From Verrucomicrobiia bacterium (GTDB lineage: Bacteria; Verrucomicrobiota; Verrucomicrobiia; Limisphaerales; DASXHY01), in assembly GCA_035629175.1 (NCBI GenBank), contig DASPIL010000011.1, positions 25,083 through 89,082 on the forward strand: 64,000 nucleotides of DNA. The letters run 5' to 3'. The notes beneath the pieces are model-generated. The model saw nothing but the letters and a program-made list of their open reading frames with translations, did not search any database and had not been told where the DNA came from. The position numbers were made by a program, and so were the translations under genes. Position 1 is the stretch's first letter. Each line of letters starts with the position of its first letter. Positions 16,012 to 25,950 of the stretch are shown here, piece after piece.

Positions 16012-17484
16012 ATGCTTGAGGAGGTGCGTCGCGACGAGTTGCCGGGCACTTCCAGCCCGGAGGGAAACGGCCGCGTTTCGCCTGCCTGCAAACTGGGTCA
16101 AGGGCTCCTCCTGGCATTTGCCGCGGGTTATCCGCTCGTCACGTGGTCAGGTTGGATTGCAAGCACCCACGCGAAGTCCTGGGTTCTCGCCGGATTCACC
16201 ACGCTCATCGGGATATTGCTGCTGAATCATGTCTGGCGCGTCCCCTCCCCGAGGCTAGTATCGAAACGGATGCAATGGATACCCCTGGTTTGGGTTTTCC
16301 TAAGCGTGTATACGTGTTTCCTCCTCGGTCCCTCGTTGGACGCTTTCGGCTTCACATTCGTCACGTTCGTGTGGTCTCAGCTGGTGATTCGCCACTCAAC
16401 TTGGGCGGGCAACCTTCCGAAAAGCGTTCTTCACCTGTTGCTTTGGTTTAGCGCGGTTGCCTGGGTTTGCACCTTTGCAACCAAATATCAATACGTGGCC
16501 CTCTCGGGGAATCATTATGGCAAGACCGGCTTTGTATCCCTGGGCTGCTGCACCCTGGTCTTTGTTGCGGTGGTATTATGGTTCCGTCAGGTGTCCGACG
16601 TAAAAAGGGCCATGGTTTGGATGGTCAGGGGCGGCGCTGTTGCCTGCCTTCTTGGATTGTGGCAGTTCTTCGATCAAAAAGGTTTGGCGACGCGCCTTTT
16701 TCCCGACCTTTTGAAGGATCCCCGATCGATGGGAACGTCGGGCCACGCCAATTGGTTTTCCACGTATTTGCTCCTGCTGTTTCCCCTCGCGACGTGCTGC
16801 TTCCTTTCAGTTCGACGGCCTCTCTGGCTTGCTGCCTGTGGATTGATCTATGCAAACATCCTCACGGCACAGACTCGTGGCGCCTGGGTCGCGCTTGCGT
16901 CGTTTTTGGTAATCGCGGTTTTCACACAGAAAGAATTTCGCAAACGGATGCTGCTGCTCGGCCTTGTGATGGCGCTTGTCACGGCGGCGCTTGCGCCTTT
17001 GCACAATTGGCAACTTCTGAAGCGGGCAAATTCGCTGAAAGACCAGGCTTCCCTGGCAGCAGCCGGGGCATCCCACGCGGGAACCGGGCGTCTGGGATTC
17101 TGGAAATACGCCGTCAACCGTTTGCCCAGGCACGCGGTTATCGGATCGGGATTGGATACATATGCGGAGGTGGCACCCGCCGGCACCAAGGCCCCGAATA
17201 CAAAAGCGCATTCCATTTATTTCGAGTACGCGCTGTGTTTGGGTATTCCTGGGCTGGTCCTCTATCTCGGCTTTTTGTGGCGATGCGCAGGCGGGACCGC
17301 CCACTCGCTGCTTTCGTGGACGTTGAAAGCAACCATCGCAACCTATCTTGTGCAGGGAGTGTTCATTCACGACACCCTTCACTCGTGGCCGCTCGTTTGG
17401 CTGATTGCAGCCCTCGCTGTCGTGTTACGCAGGAATGACATTCCTACGGTCGATGCCCACAGTGTGCGCCCGCCGGGTTCGTGA
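16012..17484 (+). CDS. O-antigen ligase / polymerase-like membrane protein (Wzy_C type)
   Basis: 490 residues with about 12 hydrophobic helices and one large loop. The loop and following part hold NILTAQTRGAWVALASFL and GRLGFWKYAVNRLPRHAVIG then SGLDTYAEVAPAG, typical of the O-antigen ligase family (WaaL/Wzy_C). Such proteins join polymerised glycans to an acceptor in the outer leaflet of the inner membrane. There are no glycosyltransferase neighbours here, so the glycan is unknown. ATG 16012 is preceded by few ribosome-binding features; an upstream start in the same frame is possible. Confidence 0.8.
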   Translation: MLEEVRRDELPGTSSPEGNGRVSPACKLGQGLLLAFAAGYPLVTWSGWIASTHAKSWVLAGFTTLIGILLLNHVWRVPSPRLVSKRMQWIPLVWVFLSVYTCFLLGPSLDAFGFTFVTFVWSQLVIRHSTWAGNLPKSVLHLLLWFSAVAWVCTFATKYQYVALSGNHYGKTGFVSLGCCTLVFVAVVLWFRQVSDVKRAMVWMVRGGAVACLLGLWQFFDQKGLATRLFPDLLKDPRSMGTSGHANWFSTYLLLLFPLATCCFLSVRRPLWLAACGLIYANILTAQTRGAWVALASFLVIAVFTQKEFRKRMLLLGLVMALVTAALAPLHNWQLLKRANSLKDQASLAAAGASHAGTGRLGFWKYAVNRLPRHAVIGSGLDTYAEVAPAGTKAPNTKAHSIYFEYALCLGIPGLVLYLGFLWRCAGGTAHSLLSWTLKATIATYLVQGVFIHDTLHSWPLVWLIAALAVVLRRNDIPTVDAHSVRPPGS

Positions 17485-17492
17485 CTTCCCGT

Positions 17493-18500
17493 TCAGGAAC
17501 GCAAATTTTGCTGGGCAGCGATATGGGGCAACAGACGAAAGGGGCGGCGAACGGACTCAATGGATTCGCCCACTTGGGTGATCCGCGCCTCATCGATTGC
17601 AAATCCTTCCTTGCCTGCCATATGAAGGTGCTGAACACGCGCGGGGTCCACGTCCATAATCCGAGCGCAGGTCGCGTCTACAGCTGGCAAATCGGTGCCC
17701 ATGACAATCACACCGGCATCAACAGGATCGCCCATGATCGGCCCGTCCCCTTCCATTCCGACGATGCCGTCGACGATCGCCAGCTGCGGTCTTAGGTTCA
17801 AAGCAATATCGGCGATGCATTCATTGAGGCCCGCCTGATGGAGCACATTCTTGGGCCAGCCATAATAGCTTCCTGGCATGACACCAAAAAGATTCTTCAT
17901 GGACAATGTCACACCGGCCCAATGATGCGTCTTCATCTTTGGCATCGACACGATCCAATCCGTTTCTCGGAAGATGCGGGGGAACGCAAGACGCGGCAGG
18001 GTGGAAAATCGCGTGCGATTTTTTACCAGCCAGGGATCCTGGTAATTCAGGTCAACGAATGCAGTGCGATCCGTGGCGAGGACTTCGCGCAGGCCGCTCT
18101 CTTCAAAGACGAGCAACGTATCCAGGCAATGTCCCGAGCCTTCCGCCACGATGACGGAGGCGGCACCCAGGCGTCGAAAAGCCGTCACAGCCGCGCGCAC
18201 CAATGCTGGATGCGTGTTCACGTGCGGAGCCGAAGAATCGACTTCCACCAGGTTAGGCTTCAAAAGGATGCGTTTGTCTTTAACCGTTGCAGCATCAATC
18301 CCCAGTTCCAGCAAGCCTCGGACGATGAGCTTTTCCAGCGGGAGCAAATAATTCGATGCTTTGACGATCGCCACCGCGGACCGCCTGTGACGTTGCCATG
18401 TATGGAGAAGGCCTGCACCGCTGAGGATTGCCGCACCGCCGAGCACGCCAGTTGTTAACCATTGCCTGCGTGTCATTTGATGGGAGCGATTGGCGTTCAT
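17493..18500 (-). CDS. DUF362 domain protein with Tat-like signal
   Basis: 335 residues. The N-terminus TRRQWLTTGVLGGAAILSGAG has the twin-arginine export pattern. The DUF362 domain follows with ILLKPNLVEVD, VIVAEGSGH, IVSMPKMKTHHWAGVTLSMK, NLFGVMPGSYYGWPKN, and VDGIVGMEGDGPIMG. DUF362 proteins are of uncertain function. ATG 18500 overlaps the stop of the upstream gene by 4 bases, so the pair forms one unit. Confidence 0.88.
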   Translation of the reverse strand: MNANRSHQMTRRQWLTTGVLGGAAILSGAGLLHTWQRHRRSAVAIVKASNYLLPLEKLIVRGLLELGIDAATVKDKRILLKPNLVEVDSSAPHVNTHPALVRAAVTAFRRLGAASVIVAEGSGHCLDTLLVFEESGLREVLATDRTAFVDLNYQDPWLVKNRTRFSTLPRLAFPRIFRETDWIVSMPKMKTHHWAGVTLSMKNLFGVMPGSYYGWPKNVLHQAGLNECIADIALNLRPQLAIVDGIVGMEGDGPIMGDPVDAGVIVMGTDLPAVDATCARIMDVDPARVQHLHMAGKEGFAIDEARITQVGESIESVRRPFRLLPHIAAQQNLRS

Positions 18501-19387
18501 GCAGCAGGTCCTGAGAGAAGCGGATGTCCTTGCTTCGCGTGCAGTGCGCACTGAAGGAGGCAAAGGAGTACCATGTCGTATCCCCCAACCTCCGCCTCAC
18601 GTTCGAGACACTCATCAATCCACACGGGGGCCTCCTCAACAAGCTCGTCGGATGCCGTCAATCCAATGATTCCCCAGCCGAGGGAGAGCGGAGTACGAAT
18701 CCGGCGAATGCTCTGATCCAAATAACGGACGCTGTTCGACAACGCGAAGGCCTCGCCGGCACGCGACAGGGCGGTCAGAGCCATGCCCGTGCTGTGCGGC
18801 ATCGGCCGCAATTCCAAGCCGTAAACCGTGGTGTTCCCAAAATTCCAACCACCGCCGGACAGCTGTCGATTCAAAATCATCCGCCGCGCCTGAACACAAC
18901 GGTCATCTGCGGTCCGTCCGCAGGCACCCAGGGCCAACAAGGAGAGAACGGTGGGCTCGATCCATGAGTGGGTACCATCCACCCATGGCCACCCCCGCAG
19001 CGAAGTGTCGTGACCAATAGTCCGAGTACCACGACTTGGGTAATGCAAACCGTGCCATCGCAAAAGGAACTCCTGCGCCCCTGCCAGCGCTGAAGGCGCG
19101 TTTCCCTGCCGCTGCCACGCCAGCATAGCAAGGGGCGTCGGCCATGCCGCCTCGGGAAATTCAGGGTTAATGGGGACACGGCCGTCGGGCAACTGCCGTT
19201 CTTGAAGCTGACGGCCGATAGCCTCGAGTTGAGGCCGGAGAACCCTGCTGCCCCAGAACGCTACAATCAGCCAGGCTGCAACATCGGCACGAACGTTTCC
19301 ATGACGCGAATGTCCTGCGTCAAAGTACTGGACGACCCGGCTCTCCAAGCGGGCGGAGACTTCGTTGCGCGATACCGTTTTTTCCAC
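18497..19387 (-). CDS. Prenyltransferase / squalene-cyclase-like repeat protein
   Basis: 296 residues without a signal peptide. Alpha-toroid repeats are suggested by QLPDGRVPINPEFPEA, WVDGTHSWIEPTVLSLLAL and LNRQLSGGGWNFGNTTVYG, like the QW motifs of squalene-hopene cyclases. It is too short to be a complete cyclase (about 600 residues) and lacks the DXDD motif, so it may be a binding or sensor fold. The downstream neighbour is the DUF362 gene (4-bp overlap). Confidence 0.65.
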   Translation of the reverse strand: MEKTVSRNEVSARLESRVVQYFDAGHSRHGNVRADVAAWLIVAFWGSRVLRPQLEAIGRQLQERQLPDGRVPINPEFPEAAWPTPLAMLAWQRQGNAPSALAGAQEFLLRWHGLHYPSRGTRTIGHDTSLRGWPWVDGTHSWIEPTVLSLLALGACGRTADDRCVQARRMILNRQLSGGGWNFGNTTVYGLELRPMPHSTGMALTALSRAGEAFALSNSVRYLDQSIRRIRTPLSLGWGIIGLTASDELVEEAPVWIDECLEREAEVGGYDMVLLCLLQCALHAKQGHPLLSGPAA

Positions 19388-19600
19388 AAAGACACTGCTG
19401 TAGCACGATAAAGGCCATCCGCCGCGAGCCTTCGCCCCGCAGCGAATCGCTCGGATTTATCGGTTTGGGGTGGCTCGAGACGCCTTGCGGAAGACTTCTG
19501 CGAAAAAACTGCCGGTGAAATTTTACCGCCGGCGTCCGCCGCGCCGAGGCGAACCGCACCCTCCTCTTTCATTATCAGATTACTTGTCTATAGTGTCGCC

Positions 19601-21019
19601 ATGGAATGCCGCCTTCCTAGCATCAGTCTCGCCTTTTGCCTGCTGACTTTAATGTCACTAGCGCAGTGGCAGATGCTGGCTGCCGACACCCTGCACTGGA
19701 ACACGAACAACAACCGGGTGAGTGCAGATATTGCCTCTGCCCCCCTGTTGCGCGCTTTGGAAGGTGTCTCGCATTTGACTGGGTGGCATGTGTTTCTGGA
19801 ATCGAATGCCTCGCGAAATGTATCGGCGAAATTCAGCGACCTTCCTTCCGGCGAAGCATTGCGCATCCTTCTCGGCAACTTGAACTTTGCCCTCGTTCCA
19901 GGAAGCAACTCTCCCGCGCGCCTGTATGTGTTTCACACCCTTCAACGAAACGCGACATTGCGGGTTCAACCCGGCGCGATCTCTGCAGCTTCGCAAAAAT
20001 CCAAGCCCATCCTGAACGAGTTGGAACTTATCCTTCGGCCTGGCGCAAGCCTTGGTAATCTGCCATGCCTCGAAAACGCAAAGGTTTTGGGCCGCATTGA
20101 TTCAATCAATGCCTATCGACTTCAACTCAACGATGAAGCCTCTGCTCAGGCAGTCCGCGAGTGCCTGGCAAACCATCCCGATGTCGAGTCGATCGAGTCC
20201 AGCTACGCCATTGAACGCCCAGACGGAGCCCAACAACTGGCGCAGTCCGGCTCGGCCGATTTCGATCTGCAACTGAAGGAACCGACGGGCGACTGCGCAC
20301 CCATCGTTGCCGTGCTCGATACACGCGGGATGCAATCGGTGCCCAAGGAATACGCAAAGTTTCTTCTGCCCGGCCTCAGTGTCATCGACAGTGCGAATCG
20401 GGAAGGCGCGGCCGCACCCGTGTCCGCTGGCGAACTGACGCATGGACTGGCCATGGTCCACACCGTCCTTCAAAGCGTTCAAACGACGACATCGAGCGGC
20501 AGTTCCGGCGTTCGTGTCCTGCCGGTCGACATCTACGGCAACAACCCGACGACGAGCACATTCGACGTGGCCCGCGGAATTCAACAAGCCGTCAACAACG
20601 GCGCGAACATCATCAACATGAGCCTTGGCAGCAATGGCGACAGCACCGTACTGCACAACCTCATCAAGAAGGCGTCAGATCAGGGCGTTGTCTTTTTTGG
20701 AGCTGCTGGAAATGAACCGGTAACCACCCCCGTATATCCCGCCGCGTATCCGGAAGTCGTTGCTGTCACTGCTGGCAACAGGGCCGGCCAGGTTGCGGAC
20801 TATGCCAATCGTGGCGCCTTCGTCGACCTCATGACGCCAGGGACAACGGTCATTAGCCTGGACGGAAAATCCTATGTGATGAATGGGACGTCGGCTGCGA
20901 CGGCATATGCGTCAGGCATCGCAGCCGCCCTCGCTGACATGAACCGCAACTGCCCGCCTGGCGTGATCCCGACCATGAAGAGCAAGCTGGGAGTGACAAG
21001 TGTACCGCAAGCATACTAA
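19601..21019 (+). CDS. Secreted subtilisin-like serine protease (S8)
   Basis: 472 residues. Signal peptide about 1-28 (ISLAFCLLTLMSLAQWQMLA). A ~200-residue N-terminal part includes a short secretin-like STN stretch (NNRVSADIASAPLLRALEGV) and an inhibitor-like prodomain. The catalytic domain has Asp 240 (VAVLDTRG), His 281 (GELTHGLAMV), Asn 371 oxyanion (GAAGNEP) and Ser 431 (NGTSAATAYASG), so it is expected to be active. It ends 9 bp before the hemX-like gene, probably by chance of compactness. Confidence 0.9.
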   Translation: MECRLPSISLAFCLLTLMSLAQWQMLAADTLHWNTNNNRVSADIASAPLLRALEGVSHLTGWHVFLESNASRNVSAKFSDLPSGEALRILLGNLNFALVPGSNSPARLYVFHTLQRNATLRVQPGAISAASQKSKPILNELELILRPGASLGNLPCLENAKVLGRIDSINAYRLQLNDEASAQAVRECLANHPDVESIESSYAIERPDGAQQLAQSGSADFDLQLKEPTGDCAPIVAVLDTRGMQSVPKEYAKFLLPGLSVIDSANREGAAAPVSAGELTHGLAMVHTVLQSVQTTTSSGSSGVRVLPVDIYGNNPTTSTFDVARGIQQAVNNGANIINMSLGSNGDSTVLHNLIKKASDQGVVFFGAAGNEPVTTPVYPAAYPEVVAVTAGNRAGQVADYANRGAFVDLMTPGTTVISLDGKSYVMNGTSAATAYASGIAAALADMNRNCPPGVIPTMKSKLGVTSVPQAY

Positions 21020-21028
21020 TTTCTTCAC

Positions 21029-21859
21029 GTGCCCTGGTTGACTGACCGACATTTTTTTCTTCTCGCTGTGATCGTTTACGGTTGCAGCATGCTCTACTCG
21101 ATTTTTCTTTGGCGCCACGGATTTCGCAAAGATGATCGAGTGAATTACTGCCTTCTCGCGGTGGCGTTCGCATTGCACACCACGGCAATGGTGCTGCGCG
21201 GATTCTCCTTCAATCGCTGTCCCGTCAACAACTTGTATGAGGCCATCACGTTTCTGAGCTGGACCATTGTGGCGAGCTACCTCGTGCTCGGCTTGTTCAG
21301 CCGCCTGCGGTTTGTGGGCGCGTTTGCATCGCCGATCCTGTTTGCCATCGGCGTGTTTGCCCTGATGCCGCCGCTCGACCAGGTGCGCGGGCCGGCTCCC
21401 AATTTCCACACCGACTGGGGCAGCATTCACGGCACGCTGATCCTGCTCTCCTGCGGCGCCTTTGGGTTGAGCGCGATCGCGGGAGCGATGTTTCTCACGC
21501 AGGAACACGATTTGAAGTACCAAAAACAACGCGCGATGTTCTCGATGCTTCCTCCCATTCAACGGCTCGAGAGGGTGATGAACCGCCTCCTTGCGGCGGG
21601 CATCATTCTGCTCACCCTCGGACTCGCGTTTGCACCATTATTAATTCGCGAAGCCGAGGCGCAGGGCCGGGAATTTCGGGGGGACCCTATCCTCTACTAT
21701 TCCGGATTCATCTGGGTGGTTTATTGCATTCTGTTCGTGTCGCGCTGGAAGTTCGGCCAGGTCGGCCGCCGCTTTGCATGGGGGCTCGTCGGCAGTTTCG
21801 CCTTTGTTCTGCTCACTTTCTGGGGTTTCATCCTGATCTCTCCGCTGCACACCCAATGA
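21029..21859 (+). CDS. CcsA/HemX-like cytochrome c assembly membrane protein
   Basis: 276 residues, about eight helices. It carries the CcsA-family pieces RCPVNNLYEAITFLSW and DWGSIHGTLILLSCGAFGLS. Standing directly before hemA, it fits the HemX position, where such proteins influence GluTR amount; a role in haem handling is inferred. The start is GTG 21029. The gap to hemA is 16 bp. Confidence 0.8.
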   Translation: MPWLTDRHFFLLAVIVYGCSMLYSIFLWRHGFRKDDRVNYCLLAVAFALHTTAMVLRGFSFNRCPVNNLYEAITFLSWTIVASYLVLGLFSRLRFVGAFASPILFAIGVFALMPPLDQVRGPAPNFHTDWGSIHGTLILLSCGAFGLSAIAGAMFLTQEHDLKYQKQRAMFSMLPPIQRLERVMNRLLAAGIILLTLGLAFAPLLIREAEAQGREFRGDPILYYSGFIWVVYCILFVSRWKFGQVGRRFAWGLVGSFAFVLLTFWGFILISPLHTQ

Positions 21860-21875
21860 CTCGGTCCGCACGCTC

Positions 21876-22928
21876 ATGCCCATCGTTGTCATCGGTCTAA
21901 GTCATCGCTCCGCTCCCGTTGCCATACGGGAACGGTTTGCATTCGAGGACGCGCGCATCCCGGCCGTGCTCCGGCTGCTGCGGGACCAACAGATCGTCGA
22001 CGAAGCGGTGATCCTGTCGACCTGCAACCGTGTTGAAATTTACGCGGCCACCCGGCAGCAGGCGGCCTCGACGTTCACCGAACTGCGAAACTTCCTGATG
22101 ACCTGCCACGAATATCGGGATCCGTTGACGGACGAAATCTACGTCCTGGGCGAACCCGACAGCGTGCATCACCTCTTCCGTGTGGCGTGCGGGCTGGACT
22201 CGATGGTGCTCGGCGAAACAGAAATCCTGGGCCAGTTGAAGAAGGCTTATGAGCTTTCGCTTCAGCATCAGCACACGGGCCCCCGTTTGAACAAGGCATT
22301 CCAACGGGCGTTCAACGTTGCGAAGCATGTGCGCACCGAAACCGCCATTCAACGCGGCAGCATTTCAGTCGCATCCGTTTCGGTTGAGCTCGCCGAAAAG
22401 ATTTTTGAATCCCTCAAGGGTCGACAGGTAATGGTGATTGGCGCAGGCGACATGAGCGAAAAAACCGCGCGCGCCTTGCTATCCCGCGGCGCAACGGGGC
22501 TGGTGGTGGCAAACCGGTCACTCGAACGTGCCGCAATTCTCGCCCAGGAATTGGGCGGACGCGCGGTGCAGTTCGAAGATTGGGCCGCTGAATTTGAGAA
22601 AACTGACATCGCCATCAGCAGCACGTCCGCCCCGAATCATATTCTGGATCGCACGCGGCTCGCCCCGCTGATGAAGACGCGAAGAAACCGCCCGCTGCTG
22701 CTGATCGACATCGCTGTTCCGCGAGACATCGATCCCGAAGTCATTCTGATCCCAAACGTATATCTCTACAATGTCGATGACCTGCAAACCATAGCGGACG
22801 ATTATCTCGCGCATCGGAGGGATGAAGTTGCGCGCTGTGAACAGATTATTCGCGACAAGGCCAGGCCCTTGCTGGAGCCGCCACCAGGTGGGGAAGGCAA
22901 TCCGATGCGGCCCGCCTTCGGCCGTTGA
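21876..22928 (+). CDS. hemA: Glutamyl-tRNA reductase
   Basis: Reduces glutamyl-tRNA to glutamate-1-semialdehyde, the first step of the C5 route to tetrapyrroles. Of 350 residues, the catalytic domain shows ILSTCNRVEIYA with nucleophile Cys 50 and GLDSMVLGETEILGQLKKAY. The NADPH domain has VMVIGAGDMSEKTA, and there is a short dimerisation helix. It is shorter than the usual ~420 residues at the C-terminus. The stop overlaps the proposed hemC start. Confidence 0.95.
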   Translation: MPIVVIGLSHRSAPVAIRERFAFEDARIPAVLRLLRDQQIVDEAVILSTCNRVEIYAATRQQAASTFTELRNFLMTCHEYRDPLTDEIYVLGEPDSVHHLFRVACGLDSMVLGETEILGQLKKAYELSLQHQHTGPRLNKAFQRAFNVAKHVRTETAIQRGSISVASVSVELAEKIFESLKGRQVMVIGAGDMSEKTARALLSRGATGLVVANRSLERAAILAQELGGRAVQFEDWAAEFEKTDIAISSTSAPNHILDRTRLAPLMKTRRNRPLLLIDIAVPRDIDPEVILIPNVYLYNVDDLQTIADDYLAHRRDEVARCEQIIRDKARPLLEPPPGGEGNPMRPAFGR

Positions 22929-23947
22929 TTTTCGTCGCGAACGCAGAGTTGCCGCGCTACTTTCCAGCACACTTGAATACGAATCGCACTCTCTTCATCG
23001 CGACGCGCGGCAGCGCACTGGCATTGGCGCAGGCGAACATGATTCTTTCCCGTTGCCGCGCAGAATTTCCGCAGGGAAATTTTGAGTTGAGAATCATCAA
23101 GACCACGGGAGATAAACTTCAAACCGCCTCCCTCGCGCAGGAGAGTAAATCGCTTCCAAAGGGATTGTTCACCAAGGAACTCGAAGTCGCGTTGCTCGAC
23201 GGTTCCGCAGACCTGGCGGTTCACAGTCTGAAGGATCTTCCCACGGAACTTCCCGCCGGGCTCAAGCTGGGAGCCGTTGGCGGAAAGCGGGAGGACGTCC
23301 GCGACGTGCTGCTCTACCGCGATGAGCGGATCGGCGCTAAACTGCGTGGTTTTCCGCCGCGCATGAACATCGCCGACCTCCCAACCGGCGCTACAATCGC
23401 CACGAGCAGCACGCGTCGCAAGGCGCAGTTGCTCGCTCAGAATTCGAACCTCAAGACGCCAGACATCCGCGGCAATGTCCTGACGCGCCTGCAGAAGCTC
23501 ATGAATCAGCCTGAGCTCGACGGGACGGTTCTCGCGTTGGCGGGCATCACGCGGCTGCATTATCGCGTAACAGCAGAAGGATATTTGACGGGACCTGATG
23601 TCCCTGAGGGAATTCTCGCGACGGTTCTGGATCCTGAGGTGATGCTGCCCTGCGTGGGCCAGGGAGCGATTGGAATTGAATTGCGAAGCGATGATCCTGC
23701 CATATCAGAGCTCTGCGATAAGTTGAATGATCTTCCCACGCTGCAAGCCGTCACCGCTGAGCGTGCATTCCTAGCGGCGATGGGCGGCGGATGTCAGAGC
23801 CCGGTCGGCGCATATGCGGAACGCGCAGGAGCCAATCTGAAAATGCGCGTTGCGTCATTCATCGGCGAAACGCGCCGCGCTGACGGCCAGGGCGCAGCGG
23901 ACGAAGCTGCCGAGCTGGGCCAGCGACTCGCCGCCCAGCTTCGTTGA
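22925..23947 (+). CDS. hemC: Porphobilinogen deaminase (hydroxymethylbilane synthase)
   Basis: Condenses four porphobilinogens. The 340-residue frame has TRGSALALAQAN near the N-terminus, HSLKDLPTELP, TSSTRRKAQLL, DIRGNVLTRL and the cofactor-binding Cys in AAMGGGCQSPVGAY (~290). No ATG lies before the conserved TRGSALA motif. TTG 22925, which overlaps the hemA stop (TTGA), is the best start, with TTG 22949 an alternative. It ends 6 bp before the convergent CcsA-like gene. Confidence 0.93.
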   Translation: MIFVANAELPRYFPAHLNTNRTLFIATRGSALALAQANMILSRCRAEFPQGNFELRIIKTTGDKLQTASLAQESKSLPKGLFTKELEVALLDGSADLAVHSLKDLPTELPAGLKLGAVGGKREDVRDVLLYRDERIGAKLRGFPPRMNIADLPTGATIATSSTRRKAQLLAQNSNLKTPDIRGNVLTRLQKLMNQPELDGTVLALAGITRLHYRVTAEGYLTGPDVPEGILATVLDPEVMLPCVGQGAIGIELRSDDPAISELCDKLNDLPTLQAVTAERAFLAAMGGGCQSPVGAYAERAGANLKMRVASFIGETRRADGQGAADEAAELGQRLAAQLR

Positions 23948-23952
23948 TTTCC

Positions 23953-25950
23953 TCAACCGACCGCCGCAGCGGTTCGGTTCGATCCGTGCGGGTCGCCTGT
24001 TCCGGGAGGAGGCTGCCGATTCTGGAAGCTCTTCCACATGTGCAGCGGCAACCCAGCCAGAATCATGATCGCGACCTGGCTGGCAGTGAAGAGCACCAGC
24101 CACTTGAAGGCCTCGTCCATGAAGCCGTAGGAGTGAAGCCCGATACCCAGCATGTTGACGCCGAACCATGAGAACGACGTCACGACATTGCCGAAGATTG
24201 CAAGGTTCATGATACCGCGATCGCGCAGCAATCCGCCCCAACGTGCGTGCAGGACGATGGCGTTCCACAAGACGATCAGGAGGGCACCGTTTTCCTTTGG
24301 ATCCCATCCCCAGAATCGGCCCCATGATTGATCCGCCCAGATGCCACCCAGGACGGTTCCGACAAAACTGAAGAATGTCGCAAAGCAGATGATAGCGTAG
24401 ACCATTCGCGACAACGCTTTGCCGAGGTTTGTGTCCCCTGCCGCCGTCTTCTTCACACTTGTGGTGAGCAGTGGGGTGAAAATCCCGAGGACGATATACG
24501 CCAATGCCAATGCCCCTGCGACGAAGGTCGCCGAATATCCGATCGTGATTGTTACAACGTGGGTGGCGAGCCAGAAGTTCGTATCGAGAACCGCCACCAG
24601 CATTTTCATCGTATCGCCATCCAGCGCCAGGTTGTGCGCAATCAGGAGCGTGATGAATCCGGTCAGCGCCGCGACGGCCGCGCCCAAGCCAATCCGGTAA
24701 ATCCTTTCCAAAATCAGGCCGAGGAGACAGGCGGCCCAACCAATGAAGATGGCGGACGAGTAAAGATTCGTCACAGGTGGCCGGCCTTCCAGCACCATTC
24801 GGAAGATAATTCCGAAGGTGTGAACAACGAACGCCAGTCCTATCAAGTAGAATGCTGACCTTCGCAATGATTCTGACAAGGCAGGCAAGCTACCAAAGGT
24901 CAGGAGCGCGCCGCCCGCTAGCAGAAAGGCCACGATGTAGATGATGATTGCATGCAGAAACGCTTTCACCTGGTTGTAATAATACTCGGCGCGTGCCTTA
25001 GACACTTCCTTGCCGAATTTGGGCGTAAGCCATTCGCGATACCCGGCGACCGCAGCGTTGAACGCTGCGGCATCTCCCTGGCCATAGCTGTCGGCCATCC
25101 GCGAGAAAAACGGAACGGCGGGATGAATCTGGTTTCCAGTTTGCAATGTGTCGAGCATCCCGACCCCGAGATTCACCCAGCCAGTTCGGTTGGTCTCGGG
25201 ATTGAGTGGAGGCAGCACCAGCGGCTCTGCAAGGTTTGCAATTGCATCGAAAGGACGAACCACCCGTGCGAAACGTTCCAGCGCCTCTCGATCCGGCGTC
25301 TCGCCTGATTGACGCGCGCGAAACGCAGCGACACCCGCTGGCAGCGCGCTTTGGAACTCGTCCACCAACGCGCCCAGACTTGCCGCTCCTTCAGGCTCGA
25401 TGCTGTTCTTAAGCTTCTGGTAGAGAAAAACCGCGTTCGCCAGCTTGAGGATCTGCTTGTCGTACGTGCCCCGCTGCGCATCCTCCAATTTCGCGGCCTT
25501 CGTTGCCTGTGCTTCAATCTCGCGCAGTGAAGGTTGAACTTCCGCAAATGTGTAATAGCGCAAGCCGGATTTTTCGATGCCTTTTTCCTCGAGTTTCAAT
25601 TCGCTCAAGATCTCGGGATGATGGATGAGAAAAATCGGACGCGTGTCCGCGAGTTCAGGCTTGAAAAGGACTTCCAACAGCCATTCGGTGGAGCGCAACT
25701 TCTCGGGGTGATGCCAAAACTTCCAGCTCGGGACAAGCTCTAGCGGCACGTCGCCCGTGCTTCGCATCTGCAGCAATGAATTGCGCGCGACGGAATCGAA
25801 AGGTTGAATGCGTCCGTTCAAAAGAACAGGCAAGCGTCCGAACTCCCGCGTATGAAGCTCCCCATTTTTGCGGGGTTGGAACACGACCACGAGTTCGACC
25901 GTGAACAGAGCGAGAAAAAACCACGGAACAACTTTCAACAATCCTTTCAT
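23953..25950 (-). CDS. Cytochrome c biogenesis protein CcsA-like (ResC) with large N-terminal domain
   Basis: 665 residues. One N-terminal membrane anchor (~8-24) is followed by a ~300-residue extracytoplasmic domain. From ~330 onward a polytopic CcsA domain contains the haem-handling WWD-like stretch WGRFWGWDPKENGALL (~543-558) and conserved His at ~377 and ~464. The protein should work with the ResB-like protein, whose gene overlaps by 4 bases (ATGA), in attaching haem to apocytochromes. The N-terminal domain is larger than in standard CcsA. Confidence 0.9.
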   Translation of the reverse strand: MKGLLKVVPWFFLALFTVELVVVFQPRKNGELHTREFGRLPVLLNGRIQPFDSVARNSLLQMRSTGDVPLELVPSWKFWHHPEKLRSTEWLLEVLFKPELADTRPIFLIHHPEILSELKLEEKGIEKSGLRYYTFAEVQPSLREIEAQATKAAKLEDAQRGTYDKQILKLANAVFLYQKLKNSIEPEGAASLGALVDEFQSALPAGVAAFRARQSGETPDREALERFARVVRPFDAIANLAEPLVLPPLNPETNRTGWVNLGVGMLDTLQTGNQIHPAVPFFSRMADSYGQGDAAAFNAAVAGYREWLTPKFGKEVSKARAEYYYNQVKAFLHAIIIYIVAFLLAGGALLTFGSLPALSESLRRSAFYLIGLAFVVHTFGIIFRMVLEGRPPVTNLYSSAIFIGWAACLLGLILERIYRIGLGAAVAALTGFITLLIAHNLALDGDTMKMLVAVLDTNFWLATHVVTITIGYSATFVAGALALAYIVLGIFTPLLTTSVKKTAAGDTNLGKALSRMVYAIICFATFFSFVGTVLGGIWADQSWGRFWGWDPKENGALLIVLWNAIVLHARWGGLLRDRGIMNLAIFGNVVTSFSWFGVNMLGIGLHSYGFMDEAFKWLVLFTASQVAIMILAGLPLHMWKSFQNRQPPPGTGDPHGSNRTAAAVG

